From the NCBI GenBank assembly GCA_964424355.1, contig CAYRIO010000010.1, forward strand, positions 34,415 through 98,414: 64,000 nucleotides of DNA, in the 5' to 3' direction. Source of the DNA: CAZEHS01 sp964424355. Lineage in GTDB: Bacteria > Bacillota > Clostridia > Peptostreptococcales > Acidaminobacteraceae. A program made the position numbers and the translations under genes. Below are positions 7,600 through 15,402 of the stretch, piece after piece (position 1 is the stretch's first letter; each line of letters begins with the position of its first letter). Below the pieces are notes generated by a model. The model was not told where the DNA came from. It was given only the letters and a program-made list of their open reading frames with translations, and made no database searches.

Positions 7600-10359
7600 A
7601 TGGACAATGCGGGACTTTATCAGAAAATCATTCAGAAGGCCCCTTTGGGATATGCCTGCCATCGGATCATCTGCAATGAGGCGGGGGTGCCGGTGGATTA
7701 TGAGTTCGTAGAAGTGAATGCGATATTTCTCACCTTTGCCGGCCTGGCGGATAAAACGGTTATCGGAAAACGGGCCAGTGAGGTGCTGCCGGATATTCTG
7801 ACGGGCCCGTTCAATTGGGTTGGCTTTTATGGTGCGATTGCACTGGGAGGGCCGCCTCAAACCTTTGAGCAGTATTCTGAAGCGGTGGAAAGCTGGTACA
7901 GCATCGATGTGTTTTCCCCGGAGCCTGGATATTTTGTAACCCTGCTCAATGACATCACCCAGCTCAAAAAAAGTGCGCGGGAACTGGCGGTTTTGGAAGG
8001 ACGCTATCATGATCTGGTGGAAACGGCCCCGCTGTGTGTGATCGTGGCGGAGATAGAAACCCAGCGGATCACCTATGCCAACCCGGTGATGCTCAATATG
8101 TTCGGATACACGGAACAGGAAATCATGCAGATGAAGGTGCTGGATTTTCACCCGGAACCTTTTCGCAACCTTGCTTTTCAAGAGTTTCAAGCGGTTATCC
8201 AGGGAAAAAAGACCTTAACAACGGATCTTCCCTGCCAACGGAAAGACGGCTCCACCTTCATTGCCAGCATTGCGGCGATCAGTGCGGAAATAGACGGAAA
8301 AACCAGTGTGGTCGGATTTGTAAAGGATATTACGGAACGCAGAGTGGTTGAAGACGCCATCAAGGCGGAGCGGGATATCTTCATCGGGGGACCGATTGTG
8401 GTTTTCCTCTGGAGAAATTTGCCGGGGTGGCCTCTTGAATACGTGTCGGAGAATGTGGAAAAGGTGCTGGGCTATCCCGTGGAGTATTTCATGGCGGATT
8501 CCTCCCGCTATACTGCGCTAATCCACCCGGACGATAAACAGTGGGTGCGAGAGTCATTCGGCGCTATACAGGAAAATGAGTCGCGTTTCGTAGAACAGGA
8601 GTATCGCTTCCTCTGCGCCGATGGCAATTACCGCTGGATTTACTATTTCACCGTACCGCGGCGGGATGAGAGCGGTCGGATCACTCACTACCATGCATAC
8701 CTGATGGATATGACAGAGGTCCGCAACACCCAGGAAGCGTTAAAGCGGCAATTGGATTTGGAAAAGCTGACTTCGGAGATATCAAGCAGTCTGGTTACGG
8801 TTTCCTCTACCAACATCGAAAGGAAAATGAATCATGTGCTTCGGCGGATGGGCGATTTTTTCAACGTCGATCGCGCCTATATCTTTCAGTTCTCAGACGA
8901 TTATCTTGCCATGAATAATACCTACGAATGGTGTGCTGAAGGGGTCATCCCCCAAAAGAATCTGTTCCAAGGGGTTCCCATAGCCTTTTTTCCCTGGTGG
9001 GAGAAGCAGCTGCGGGACAAGGGAATCATCGCCATCGGTGACAGCGGTGTCATGCCCCCGGAAGCTGCAAAGGAACAGCAATTTCTGATTGAATACGGCA
9101 CCCGGGCGATGCTCTGCCTGCCCATGCTGCGGAATCAGGAACTGACGGGGTTCATCGGCTTTGATGCGGTTGACGGTCCCCGGTTTTGGAAAGCGGATGA
9201 GATTGGCGCATTGAGTATCCTGAACAACATCATTTCGGATACCTTCAACCGCTATCAATCCGATCAGGATATCCTGTATCTCAGTTATCATGACAAGCTG
9301 ACCGGACTCTATAACCGCAGATATTTTGAAGAGGAACTGAAGCGGATGGATACGGAAAGAGAACTGCCTCTTTCTGTGATCATCGGGGATGTGAACGGGC
9401 TGAAGATCACCAATGATGTTTTCGGTCATCTGGCAGGGGACAGGCTGCTGAAAACCATCGGCAGAATCCTCGGCGAAAACTGCCGGGATGAGGATATGGT
9501 TGCTCGCTGGGGCGGGGACGAGTTCGTCATCCTGCTGCCTCGGACCGCCCCGGAAGGGGCCGATGAGATTTGCAGGCGGATACAGGCCGCCTGCGGCGAA
9601 GCTTCCGATTTGCCGGTGCAGGTCAGCATTTCCCTGGGATACGCGACGAAAAAAAATACATCACAGGCCATGGAGCACATTTTGAACAGTGCTGAGGACT
9701 GGATGTATCGCAGAAAACTTCTCGAAAGCCGGAGCTTCCGGAGTGCCATGGTGAACTCGCTGATCAGTACCCTGGCTGAAAAAAGCTTCGAGACCGTGGG
9801 GCATACGGAGCGAATGGGCGTGTTGAGCCTAAAAATCGGTGCGGTCATGGGTCTGCAGGAAGACGAGATGGAAAACCTGAACCTCCTCTCCCTGCTTCAC
9901 GATATCGGAAAGGTAGCGGTGTCGGAACGGGTTCTGACCAAGGCCGATCAGCTGAACGATGAGGAATGGGTTGAAATTCAGCGGCATTCTGAAATCGGTT
10001 ATCGGATTGCTCAGTCCACGGTGGAGCTGGGACAGATGGCCGACCTGATCCTCAGCCATCACGAACGCTGGGACGGAAGCGGCTATCCTAATCACTTGCA
10101 AGGGGATGATATCCCTCTGCTTTCAAGGATTGTGGCGGTGATCGATGCCTATGATGCCATGACCCACGAACGACCACACAGGCCGCAGATGACCCATGAA
10201 GAAACGCTCCGTGAGATTGAACGGTGTTCCGGATCGCAGTTCGATCCGATGGTGGTGGCACAGTTTCTGAAAGTCATGCAGGGGCCTACTTCAGCATCCG
10301 CTGAATCGTCACCAGCACCTCATCCACCACATCCAGATCCCCGGCTTGTACCCGGCTGA
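7600..10359 (+). CDS. PAS-GAF-GGDEF-HD-GYP c-di-GMP turnover protein
   Basis: 919 residues and no membrane segment. Three PAS-like domains lie at about 5-120, 130-250 and 260-385, with a GAF domain at about 390-560. The GGDEF domain (about 570-730) has an intact RWGGDEF near 638 and an RxxD inhibitory site (RDED) five residues before it. The HD-GYP domain (about 740-900) keeps HDIGK near 767 and HHERWDGSGYP near 820. It can therefore in principle both make and degrade c-di-GMP. GAGGTG 6 nt upstream supports ATG 7600 over GTG 7591. The last 74 bases overlap the 3' end of convergent csoR, which gives the protein a Pro/His/Ser-rich tail. It is the obvious c-di-GMP enzyme to pair with the riboswitch at 58.2 kb. 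Confidence 0.93.
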   Translation: MDNAGLYQKIIQKAPLGYACHRIICNEAGVPVDYEFVEVNAIFLTFAGLADKTVIGKRASEVLPDILTGPFNWVGFYGAIALGGPPQTFEQYSEAVESWYSIDVFSPEPGYFVTLLNDITQLKKSARELAVLEGRYHDLVETAPLCVIVAEIETQRITYANPVMLNMFGYTEQEIMQMKVLDFHPEPFRNLAFQEFQAVIQGKKTLTTDLPCQRKDGSTFIASIAAISAEIDGKTSVVGFVKDITERRVVEDAIKAERDIFIGGPIVVFLWRNLPGWPLEYVSENVEKVLGYPVEYFMADSSRYTALIHPDDKQWVRESFGAIQENESRFVEQEYRFLCADGNYRWIYYFTVPRRDESGRITHYHAYLMDMTEVRNTQEALKRQLDLEKLTSEISSSLVTVSSTNIERKMNHVLRRMGDFFNVDRAYIFQFSDDYLAMNNTYEWCAEGVIPQKNLFQGVPIAFFPWWEKQLRDKGIIAIGDSGVMPPEAAKEQQFLIEYGTRAMLCLPMLRNQELTGFIGFDAVDGPRFWKADEIGALSILNNIISDTFNRYQSDQDILYLSYHDKLTGLYNRRYFEEELKRMDTERELPLSVIIGDVNGLKITNDVFGHLAGDRLLKTIGRILGENCRDEDMVARWGGDEFVILLPRTAPEGADEICRRIQAACGEASDLPVQVSISLGYATKKNTSQAMEHILNSAEDWMYRRKLLESRSFRSAMVNSLISTLAEKSFETVGHTERMGVLSLKIGAVMGLQEDEMENLNLLSLLHDIGKVAVSERVLTKADQLNDEEWVEIQRHSEIGYRIAQSTVELGQMADLILSHHERWDGSGYPNHLQGDDIPLLSRIVAVIDAYDAMTHERPHRPQMTHEETLREIERCSGSQFDPMVVAQFLKVMQGPTSASAESSPAPHPPHPDPRLVPG

Positions 10360-10624
10360 CCACGCAGCTCTTCAAATGGTTCTCGAGCAGTACCCGGCTC
10401 AGGCCGTCCAGGGCTGAGCGAGCGGCGGCGATCTGGTTGAGGATATCATCACAATAGATGTCCTTTTCAATCATGCCCTTTATTCCCCGAATCTGACCTT
10501 CTACCCGATTGCATCGGGATAGAAGGTTTTTCTTTTCCAGCTGACTCCGCTCGGTTGTCCGGCCGCAATCGTCCGCCTCGCAGGCCGAAGCGCAGTGGGG
10601 ACAGTGTCGTTCCAGATCTGCCAT
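10286..10624 (-). CDS. csoR: Copper-sensing repressor CsoR
   Basis: 112 residues, all-helical CsoR/RcnR-type repressor. The Cys-His-Cys copper site is visible: YCDDIL, then NHLKSC. CsoR releases its operator on binding Cu(I). Start ATG 10624 has AGGAGG 5-10 nt upstream; earlier in-frame ATGs lack a site. The N-terminus has an extra CPHC..C..C segment (residues about 8-21) not needed by the core family and possibly an additional metal ligand set. It is the last gene of copA-copZ-csoR; matching operators lie at 13377 and 13407. Its 3' end overlaps the convergent HD-GYP gene by 74 bp. Confidence 0.94.
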   Translation of the reverse strand: MADLERHCPHCASACEADDCGRTTERSQLEKKNLLSRCNRVEGQIRGIKGMIEKDIYCDDILNQIAAARSALDGLSRVLLENHLKSCVVSRVQAGDLDVVDEVLVTIQRMLK

Positions 10625-10643
10625 GAGTGCCTCCTGTGTGGGT

Positions 10644-10853
10644 CTATTCAATGCCGATGACATCATATCCGGCATCGTCGATGGCTTCTTTCACCATGTC
10701 ATCGGTGACGGTTCCGTCCGCTTCAATCGTTGCGGTGTTCGTGGTCAGATCCACCGCGACTGCGGTGATGCCAGCCATGGCTTCCAATGCCTTTTGTACC
10801 CGGGCGGTGCAGTGACCGCAGGACATGCCTTCAATGCGAATGATTTTTTTCAT
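10644..10853 (-). CDS. copZ: Copper chaperone CopZ (HMA domain)
   Basis: 69 residues, a single heavy-metal-associated domain with GMSCGHC. It carries Cu(I) to CopA in the cytoplasm. The start is ATG 10853, with GGAGG 6 nt upstream, rather than ATG 10865. It lies between copA (42 nt) and csoR (19 nt) on the same strand. Confidence 0.95.
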   Translation of the reverse strand: MKKIIRIEGMSCGHCTARVQKALEAMAGITAVAVDLTTNTATIEADGTVTDDMVKEAIDDAGYDVIGIE

Positions 10854-10895
10854 GGTTTCCTCCATAAGGTGTATTGTGATTGGGTGTCACCCGAA

Positions 10896-13358
10896 TCAGC
10901 GGGGTTTAAAGGTTTTTAACCGCAAAGCGTTGGAGACGACGGAGACGGAGCTCATGCTCATGGCAGCGGCTGCAAACACGGGATTCAGCAGGGGACCGCC
11001 AAAGATGTGGAGGATTCCGGCCGCCAGCGGGATTCCGATGATGTTGTAAAAGAACGCCCAGAAAAGGTTCTGCTTGATATTGCGGATGGTGCTTCGGCTG
11101 AGCTGGATGGCGGTGACCACATCGGGCAGATCACTGCGCATCAGCACGATATCGGCGGATTCCATGGCCACATCAGTTCCGGAGCCGATGGCAATGCCCA
11201 CATTGGCCTGGGCCAGCGCCGGTGCATCGTTGATACCATCGCCTACCATGGCGACAACCCGGCCCTGGCTCTGCAGCTTTTTCACCTCTGCAGCCTTATC
11301 GCCGGGGAGTACCTCGGCCAGCACCTGATCGATTCCGGCGATGTCCGCAATGGCCTGGGCTGTTTTCCGGTGGTCCCCGGTGATCATGACCACCTGAATC
11401 CCCATAGCGTGGAGACGTTTTACCGCCTCGGGGCTGGAGTCCTTCAGGACGTCAGCTGCGGCGATGATTCCGGCAGGCTTGCCATTGATGGCCAGATACA
11501 TGGGGGTTTTCCCGGCTTCTGCCAGGGATTCAAACGTACGGATGTGGGGGGCGATACCCACCTGATGCAGAGCCATCAATTTTTCATTGCCCAGCAGGAC
11601 ACGGTCGGCTGCCACGATTACATCGATTCCGTGGCCGGGGACTGCGTGGAACTGCTCGGAGGCGAGTCGCTCAAGACCGGCGGCATCGCTTTTTCGCACA
11701 ATGGATTCCCCCAGGGGATGCTCACTGCCGAATTCCGCGGAGGCGGCATATTGAAGAACGGTATCCTGAGTGAAGCCCTCCAGGGCGATGATGTCGGTAA
11801 CCTCCGGCGTTCCCTTGGTCAGGGTTCCGGTCTTATCGAAGACAACGGTGTTGATCTTGTGAGCGGTCTCAAGCGCTTCGCCGCTTTTCACCAGAATCCC
11901 CAGCTCCGCGCCCTTGCCGGTTCCCACCATGATGGCCGTAGGAGTGGCCAGCCCCAAAGCACAGGGACAGGCGATGACAAGTATGGCGATGAAGGCGGTG
12001 AGGGCGAAGGTGACCGTTTCACCGGCCAGGAGCCAGGCGATGGCAGTCAGTGCGGCGATGGCGAAAACCACAGGCACGAAGACCCCGGAGATGATATCCG
12101 CCAGCCGGGCAATGGGGGCTTTGCTGCCCTGAGCCTGCTCTACCAGGCGGATGATCTGAGACAGGGTGGTGTCCTGTCCGACCCGGGTCGCCTTAAAAAG
12201 GATGGACCCGGTCTTGTTCAGGCTGGCACCCACTACGGTGTCGCCGATGTTCTTTTCAACGGGAATGCTTTCTCCGGTCAGCATGGATTCATCAATGCTG
12301 GTATGGCCCTCGACCACCTCGCCGTCCACAGCCACCTTCTCGCCGGGGCGCACCAGGATGATATCTCCGGTTTCCAGTTCTTCAACGGGGATTTCAATCT
12401 GGGCATCTCCCTGGATGACGATGGCGGTCTTGGGGGCCAGCCCCATGAGCTTCTTAATGGCCTCGGAGGTTCTGCCCCGGGAAACTGTCTCCAGGGTCTT
12501 GCCCAGTTGTATCAGCGTCAGGATCACTGCAGCGGTCTCGAAATAGAGATTGTTGACGGCTTTGAATTCTCCCTGGCTGATGAGCCACAGGGAAAACAGG
12601 CTGTAGGCTACGGCGGCGGAAGTTCCCATGGCAATCAGGGAATCCATGTTGGGAGCCCGATGGAGCAAGGCCTTGAAACCCACCGTATAGAAGCGGTGGC
12701 CGTTGATGACCACCGGGATCACCAGGGCCAAACTGACAAGCCCGTACATTAAAGGATACTGCATGGGATTCATCCAGCCGGGCACTGGCCAGGCCAGCCA
12801 GGAAATCATGGGGCCCATGGCGATGTACAGCAGGGGGATGGAGAACCCTGCGGAAATCATGAATCGGCGCCACATGCTGTGGATTTCCTTTTCTTTTTTC
12901 GCGGCATCCTCATCGGGTTTCAGGAGAGCTTCCGCTTCCAGAGGCGTATAGCCCAGGTCCCGGATCTTCTGTTTGATCTCGGAAAGCCGGATCTGGCTGG
13001 GTTCATATACAATCTGGGCTTTTTCGGTTGCCAGGTTCACGGAGGCGCTCTTCACACCCGGCATTTTGCCGACCTTCACCTCGATGATCCGCACACAGGC
13101 AGCGCAGGTCATCCCTTCAATGGGGATGGTGACCGTCTTGGCTGTTTGCTCCTGAAGCGCTCCATATCCAGCTTTTTCGATAGCCTGAATCAGGGTTTCG
13201 GGCTGGAATTGAGCCTCGTCATAGGTGAGGGTGAGCTTTTCGGTGGCCAGATTCACAGCGGCCTCGGTCACGCCGGGTTGCTTCCTGCTGACTCGTTCAA
13301 CAGCCCGAGAGCAGGCAGCACAGGTCATGCCGGTAATTTTATACGTTTCGGTCTTCAT
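10896..13358 (-). CDS. copA: Cu(I)-exporting P1B-type ATPase CopA
   Basis: 820 residues. Two N-terminal HMA domains carry GMTCAAC (about residues 10-16 and 84-90). The core shows the phosphatase motif TGES, the transmembrane CPCALG metal site near 466, DKTGTLT near 509 (the phosphorylated Asp), an HP dipeptide and GDGINDAPAL. It exports Cu(I) with ATP hydrolysis. Start ATG 13358 is preceded by GAGGTG; the open frame upstream runs through the promoter and operators and cannot be coding. The gene is first of the copA-copZ-csoR operon under two CsoR boxes. Confidence 0.96.
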   Translation of the reverse strand: MKTETYKITGMTCAACSRAVERVSRKQPGVTEAAVNLATEKLTLTYDEAQFQPETLIQAIEKAGYGALQEQTAKTVTIPIEGMTCAACVRIIEVKVGKMPGVKSASVNLATEKAQIVYEPSQIRLSEIKQKIRDLGYTPLEAEALLKPDEDAAKKEKEIHSMWRRFMISAGFSIPLLYIAMGPMISWLAWPVPGWMNPMQYPLMYGLVSLALVIPVVINGHRFYTVGFKALLHRAPNMDSLIAMGTSAAVAYSLFSLWLISQGEFKAVNNLYFETAAVILTLIQLGKTLETVSRGRTSEAIKKLMGLAPKTAIVIQGDAQIEIPVEELETGDIILVRPGEKVAVDGEVVEGHTSIDESMLTGESIPVEKNIGDTVVGASLNKTGSILFKATRVGQDTTLSQIIRLVEQAQGSKAPIARLADIISGVFVPVVFAIAALTAIAWLLAGETVTFALTAFIAILVIACPCALGLATPTAIMVGTGKGAELGILVKSGEALETAHKINTVVFDKTGTLTKGTPEVTDIIALEGFTQDTVLQYAASAEFGSEHPLGESIVRKSDAAGLERLASEQFHAVPGHGIDVIVAADRVLLGNEKLMALHQVGIAPHIRTFESLAEAGKTPMYLAINGKPAGIIAAADVLKDSSPEAVKRLHAMGIQVVMITGDHRKTAQAIADIAGIDQVLAEVLPGDKAAEVKKLQSQGRVVAMVGDGINDAPALAQANVGIAIGSGTDVAMESADIVLMRSDLPDVVTAIQLSRSTIRNIKQNLFWAFFYNIIGIPLAAGILHIFGGPLLNPVFAAAAMSMSSVSVVSNALRLKTFKPR

Positions 13359-13376
13359 GGGTTCACCTCGATTGAT

Positions 13377-13423
13377 ATACCCCGTGGGGGTATCTGTAAT
13401 TTCAATATACCCCCACGGGGTAT
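13377..13423 (-). promoter_or_regulatory. Two CsoR operator boxes, exact inverted copies
   Basis: ATACCCCGTGGGGGTAT (13377-13393) and its exact reverse complement (13407-13423) lie 13 bp apart. Both fit the known CsoR site type (ATACCCC...GGGGTAT). The second fills the spacer between -35 and -10 of the copA promoter and the first lies just downstream of the -10, so bound CsoR would block RNA polymerase. Confidence 0.93.
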
Positions 13424-13432
13424 ATTTGTCAA
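13404..13432 (-). promoter_or_regulatory. copA promoter
   Basis: TTGACA (13432-13427), a 17-nt spacer and TATATT (13409-13404) on the minus strand. The -35 is perfect. The spacer is almost wholly a CsoR box. Confidence 0.9.
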
Positions 13433-13591
13433 GAGATCTTGACCCGTTAGGTTTTAAATTCATTTAGTATAGCAAACGTTTGCTTCGCGTGCATGCACTA
13501 TATTCAGCTTCTTTGAAACAGGGATTGTAAGATTTTGGGGCGAAAGGCTAAGCGGATGCGGGTGCAGCTGTCATCGGCAGCGGGAAAAACG

Positions 13592-13623
13592 GCGCATGTG
13601 TTGCGAATGTGCAACACATGCGC
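13592..13623. promoter_or_regulatory. Perfect 13-bp inverted repeat, candidate enhancer site
   Basis: GCGCATGTGTTGC, a six-base centre and GCAACACATGCGC. It lies about 290 bp upstream of the sigma-54-type promoter at 13883, the normal distance for an upstream activator site. No T-run follows, so it is not a terminator. Shorter GTTGC/GCAAC-like copies recur between 13625 and 13800. The rest of the 13433-13945 gap is non-coding. Confidence 0.65.
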
Positions 13624-13882
13624 ATAAATGCAACTGCCTTTAAAAGGCAACGTTAAAGGTTAATATTTTAACAATAACAAAGACATATTTAATGCTTAAA
13701 TTAAATGGATACATGTGTTTTGATAAAAGGGAAGCCGGGTGATTTTCGCAGGATATCGCTGTTTTTTTCACGAACAAATTGGTGCAAATACGCAACAAAT
13801 CCCCAAAGGGACGCAATGTGTCCATCGGGATGAAAACGCTGAACCCGAGAACGTTCAACGAAGTTTAACGTTTGCTTTGATT

Positions 13883-13898
13883 TGGCATGGCTCTTGCT
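13883..13898 (+). promoter_or_regulatory. Sigma-54 (-24/-12) promoter of the 4-hydroxybutyrate operon
   Basis: TGGCATGGCTCTTGCT matches the sigma-54 consensus, with GG at 13884-13885 and GC at 13896-13897, exactly 10 nt between them. It lies 48 nt before the abfD start. Such promoters need an AAA+ enhancer-binding activator; none is encoded in this window. Confidence 0.85.
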
Positions 13899-13945
13899 CT
13901 CCTATACAGACAGTTAAGAAAACAAAAGAGAAAGAAGGGGTTCCT

Positions 13946-15400
13946 ATGGCTTTGAAAACAGCAGAAGCGTATATCCAGAGCATTCGGGATATGAACATCC
14001 AGGTGTATGTGTTTGGCGAGAAAGTGGAGAATCCGGTAGACCATCCGATGATCCGTCCCTCCCTGAATTCCGTGGCAATGACCTATGAACTGGCCCATTC
14101 TCCGGAGCATGAGGCACTGATGACGGTGACCTCCCATCTGACAGGACGTAAAATCAACCGGTTCACCCATCTTCACCAGAGCACCGAGGACTTGAAGAAT
14201 AAAATCAAGATGCAGCGGCTCCTGGGCCAAAAAACGGCTACCTGCTTCCAGCGGTGTGTCGGCATGGATGCGTTCAACGCCGTATACAGCACCACCTTCG
14301 ATACGGATGAAGCAAAAGGAACCCCCTATCATGAGCGCTTCAAGGCTTTCATGACCTATGTCCAGGACAACGACCTCACCGTGGACGGCGCCATGACAGA
14401 CCCCAAGGGGGACAGGAGCTTGGCACCGCACCAGCAGGCGGATCCGGACATGTTCCTCCATGTGGTGGAACGGCGGGAAGACGGCGTGGTTGTCCGGGGG
14501 GCCAAGGTGCACCAGACCGGCTCCATCAACTCCCACATGCATCTGATCATGCCCACCATCGCCATGCGGGAAGAGGACAGGGACTATGCCATCTGCTGCG
14601 CCGTGCCCTCCAACGCCCCGGGGATCTTCATGATCTACGGCCGTCAGGCCTCCGACACCCGGAAAATGGAGAAGGATGCGAATCTGGATGTGGGCAACAA
14701 GCAGTTCGGCGGTCAGGAATGCCTGGTTATTTTTGAGGATGTCTTCGTACCCAACGAGCGGATCTTCATGAACGGAGAAGTGGAATTCAGCGGCAAGCTG
14801 GTTGAACGGTTTGCCGGCTACCACCGGGCGTCCTACGGCGGCTGTAAAGTGGGCGTTGGCGATGTACTGATCGGTGCCACGGCCACGGCGGCGGATTATA
14901 ACGGCGCCCAGAAGGCCTCCCACGTGAAGGACAAGCTGATTGAAATGACCCACCTGAATGAAACCCTGTACTGCTGCGGCATTGCCTGTTCCTCCGAGGG
15001 GCATCCCACCAAGGCGGGCAATTTTGAAATCGATATGCTGCTGGCCAATGTCTGCAAGCAGAACGTCACCCGGTTCCCCTATGAAATTGCCCGTCTGGCC
15101 GAGGACATCGCCGGGGGCCTGATGGTGACCATGCCCTCCGAAACGGATTTCCGGCATCCGGAGCTGGGCAAATACATTGAAAAATACCTGTGTGGTGTGG
15201 ATGGGGTCGATACCGAGGACCGCATGCGGATCCTGCGGCTCATCGAGAACATCACCATCGGCTCTGCGGCTGTCGGCTACCGCACGGAATCCATGCACGG
15301 TGCCGGTTCCCCCCAGGCACAGCGGATCATGATCGCACGCCAGGGAAATCTGGCGCACAAGAAGCAACTGGCGAAGACCATCGCCGGCATCAAAGGGTAG
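13946..15400 (+). CDS. abfD: 4-hydroxybutyryl-CoA dehydratase / vinylacetyl-CoA isomerase
   Basis: 484 residues, close to the 490 of the known enzyme. It converts 4-hydroxybutyryl-CoA to crotonyl-CoA through a ketyl radical, using FAD and a [4Fe-4S] cluster. The cluster ligands of the Clostridium aminobutyricum enzyme (Cys99, Cys103, His292, Cys299) have clear counterparts: Cys100 and Cys104 in TCFQRCVG, and the His and Cys of HRASYGGC near 293-300. The start is ATG 13946 behind AAGAAGGGG; the open frame upstream covers the promoter. First gene of a seven-gene operon. Confidence 0.95.
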   Translation: MALKTAEAYIQSIRDMNIQVYVFGEKVENPVDHPMIRPSLNSVAMTYELAHSPEHEALMTVTSHLTGRKINRFTHLHQSTEDLKNKIKMQRLLGQKTATCFQRCVGMDAFNAVYSTTFDTDEAKGTPYHERFKAFMTYVQDNDLTVDGAMTDPKGDRSLAPHQQADPDMFLHVVERREDGVVVRGAKVHQTGSINSHMHLIMPTIAMREEDRDYAICCAVPSNAPGIFMIYGRQASDTRKMEKDANLDVGNKQFGGQECLVIFEDVFVPNERIFMNGEVEFSGKLVERFAGYHRASYGGCKVGVGDVLIGATATAADYNGAQKASHVKDKLIEMTHLNETLYCCGIACSSEGHPTKAGNFEIDMLLANVCKQNVTRFPYEIARLAEDIAGGLMVTMPSETDFRHPELGKYIEKYLCGVDGVDTEDRMRILRLIENITIGSAAVGYRTESMHGAGSPQAQRIMIARQGNLAHKKQLAKTIAGIKG

Positions 15401-15402
15401 CC

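Noticed and set aside
6979..8190. 403-codon minus-strand ORF across a gene junction
   Set aside because: Antisense to two well-supported genes and spans a terminator.
11007..12752. 581-codon plus-strand ORF
   Set aside because: Antisense to copA; Gly/His/Asp-rich low-complexity composition and no ribosome site.
13865..15367. 500-codon minus-strand ORF
   Set aside because: Shadow of abfD, whose cluster ligands prove the plus strand is coding.
15190..15402. Upstream extension of the CoA-transferase frame to 15190
   Set aside because: Lies inside abfD in another frame; ATG 15403 follows the abfD stop directly.
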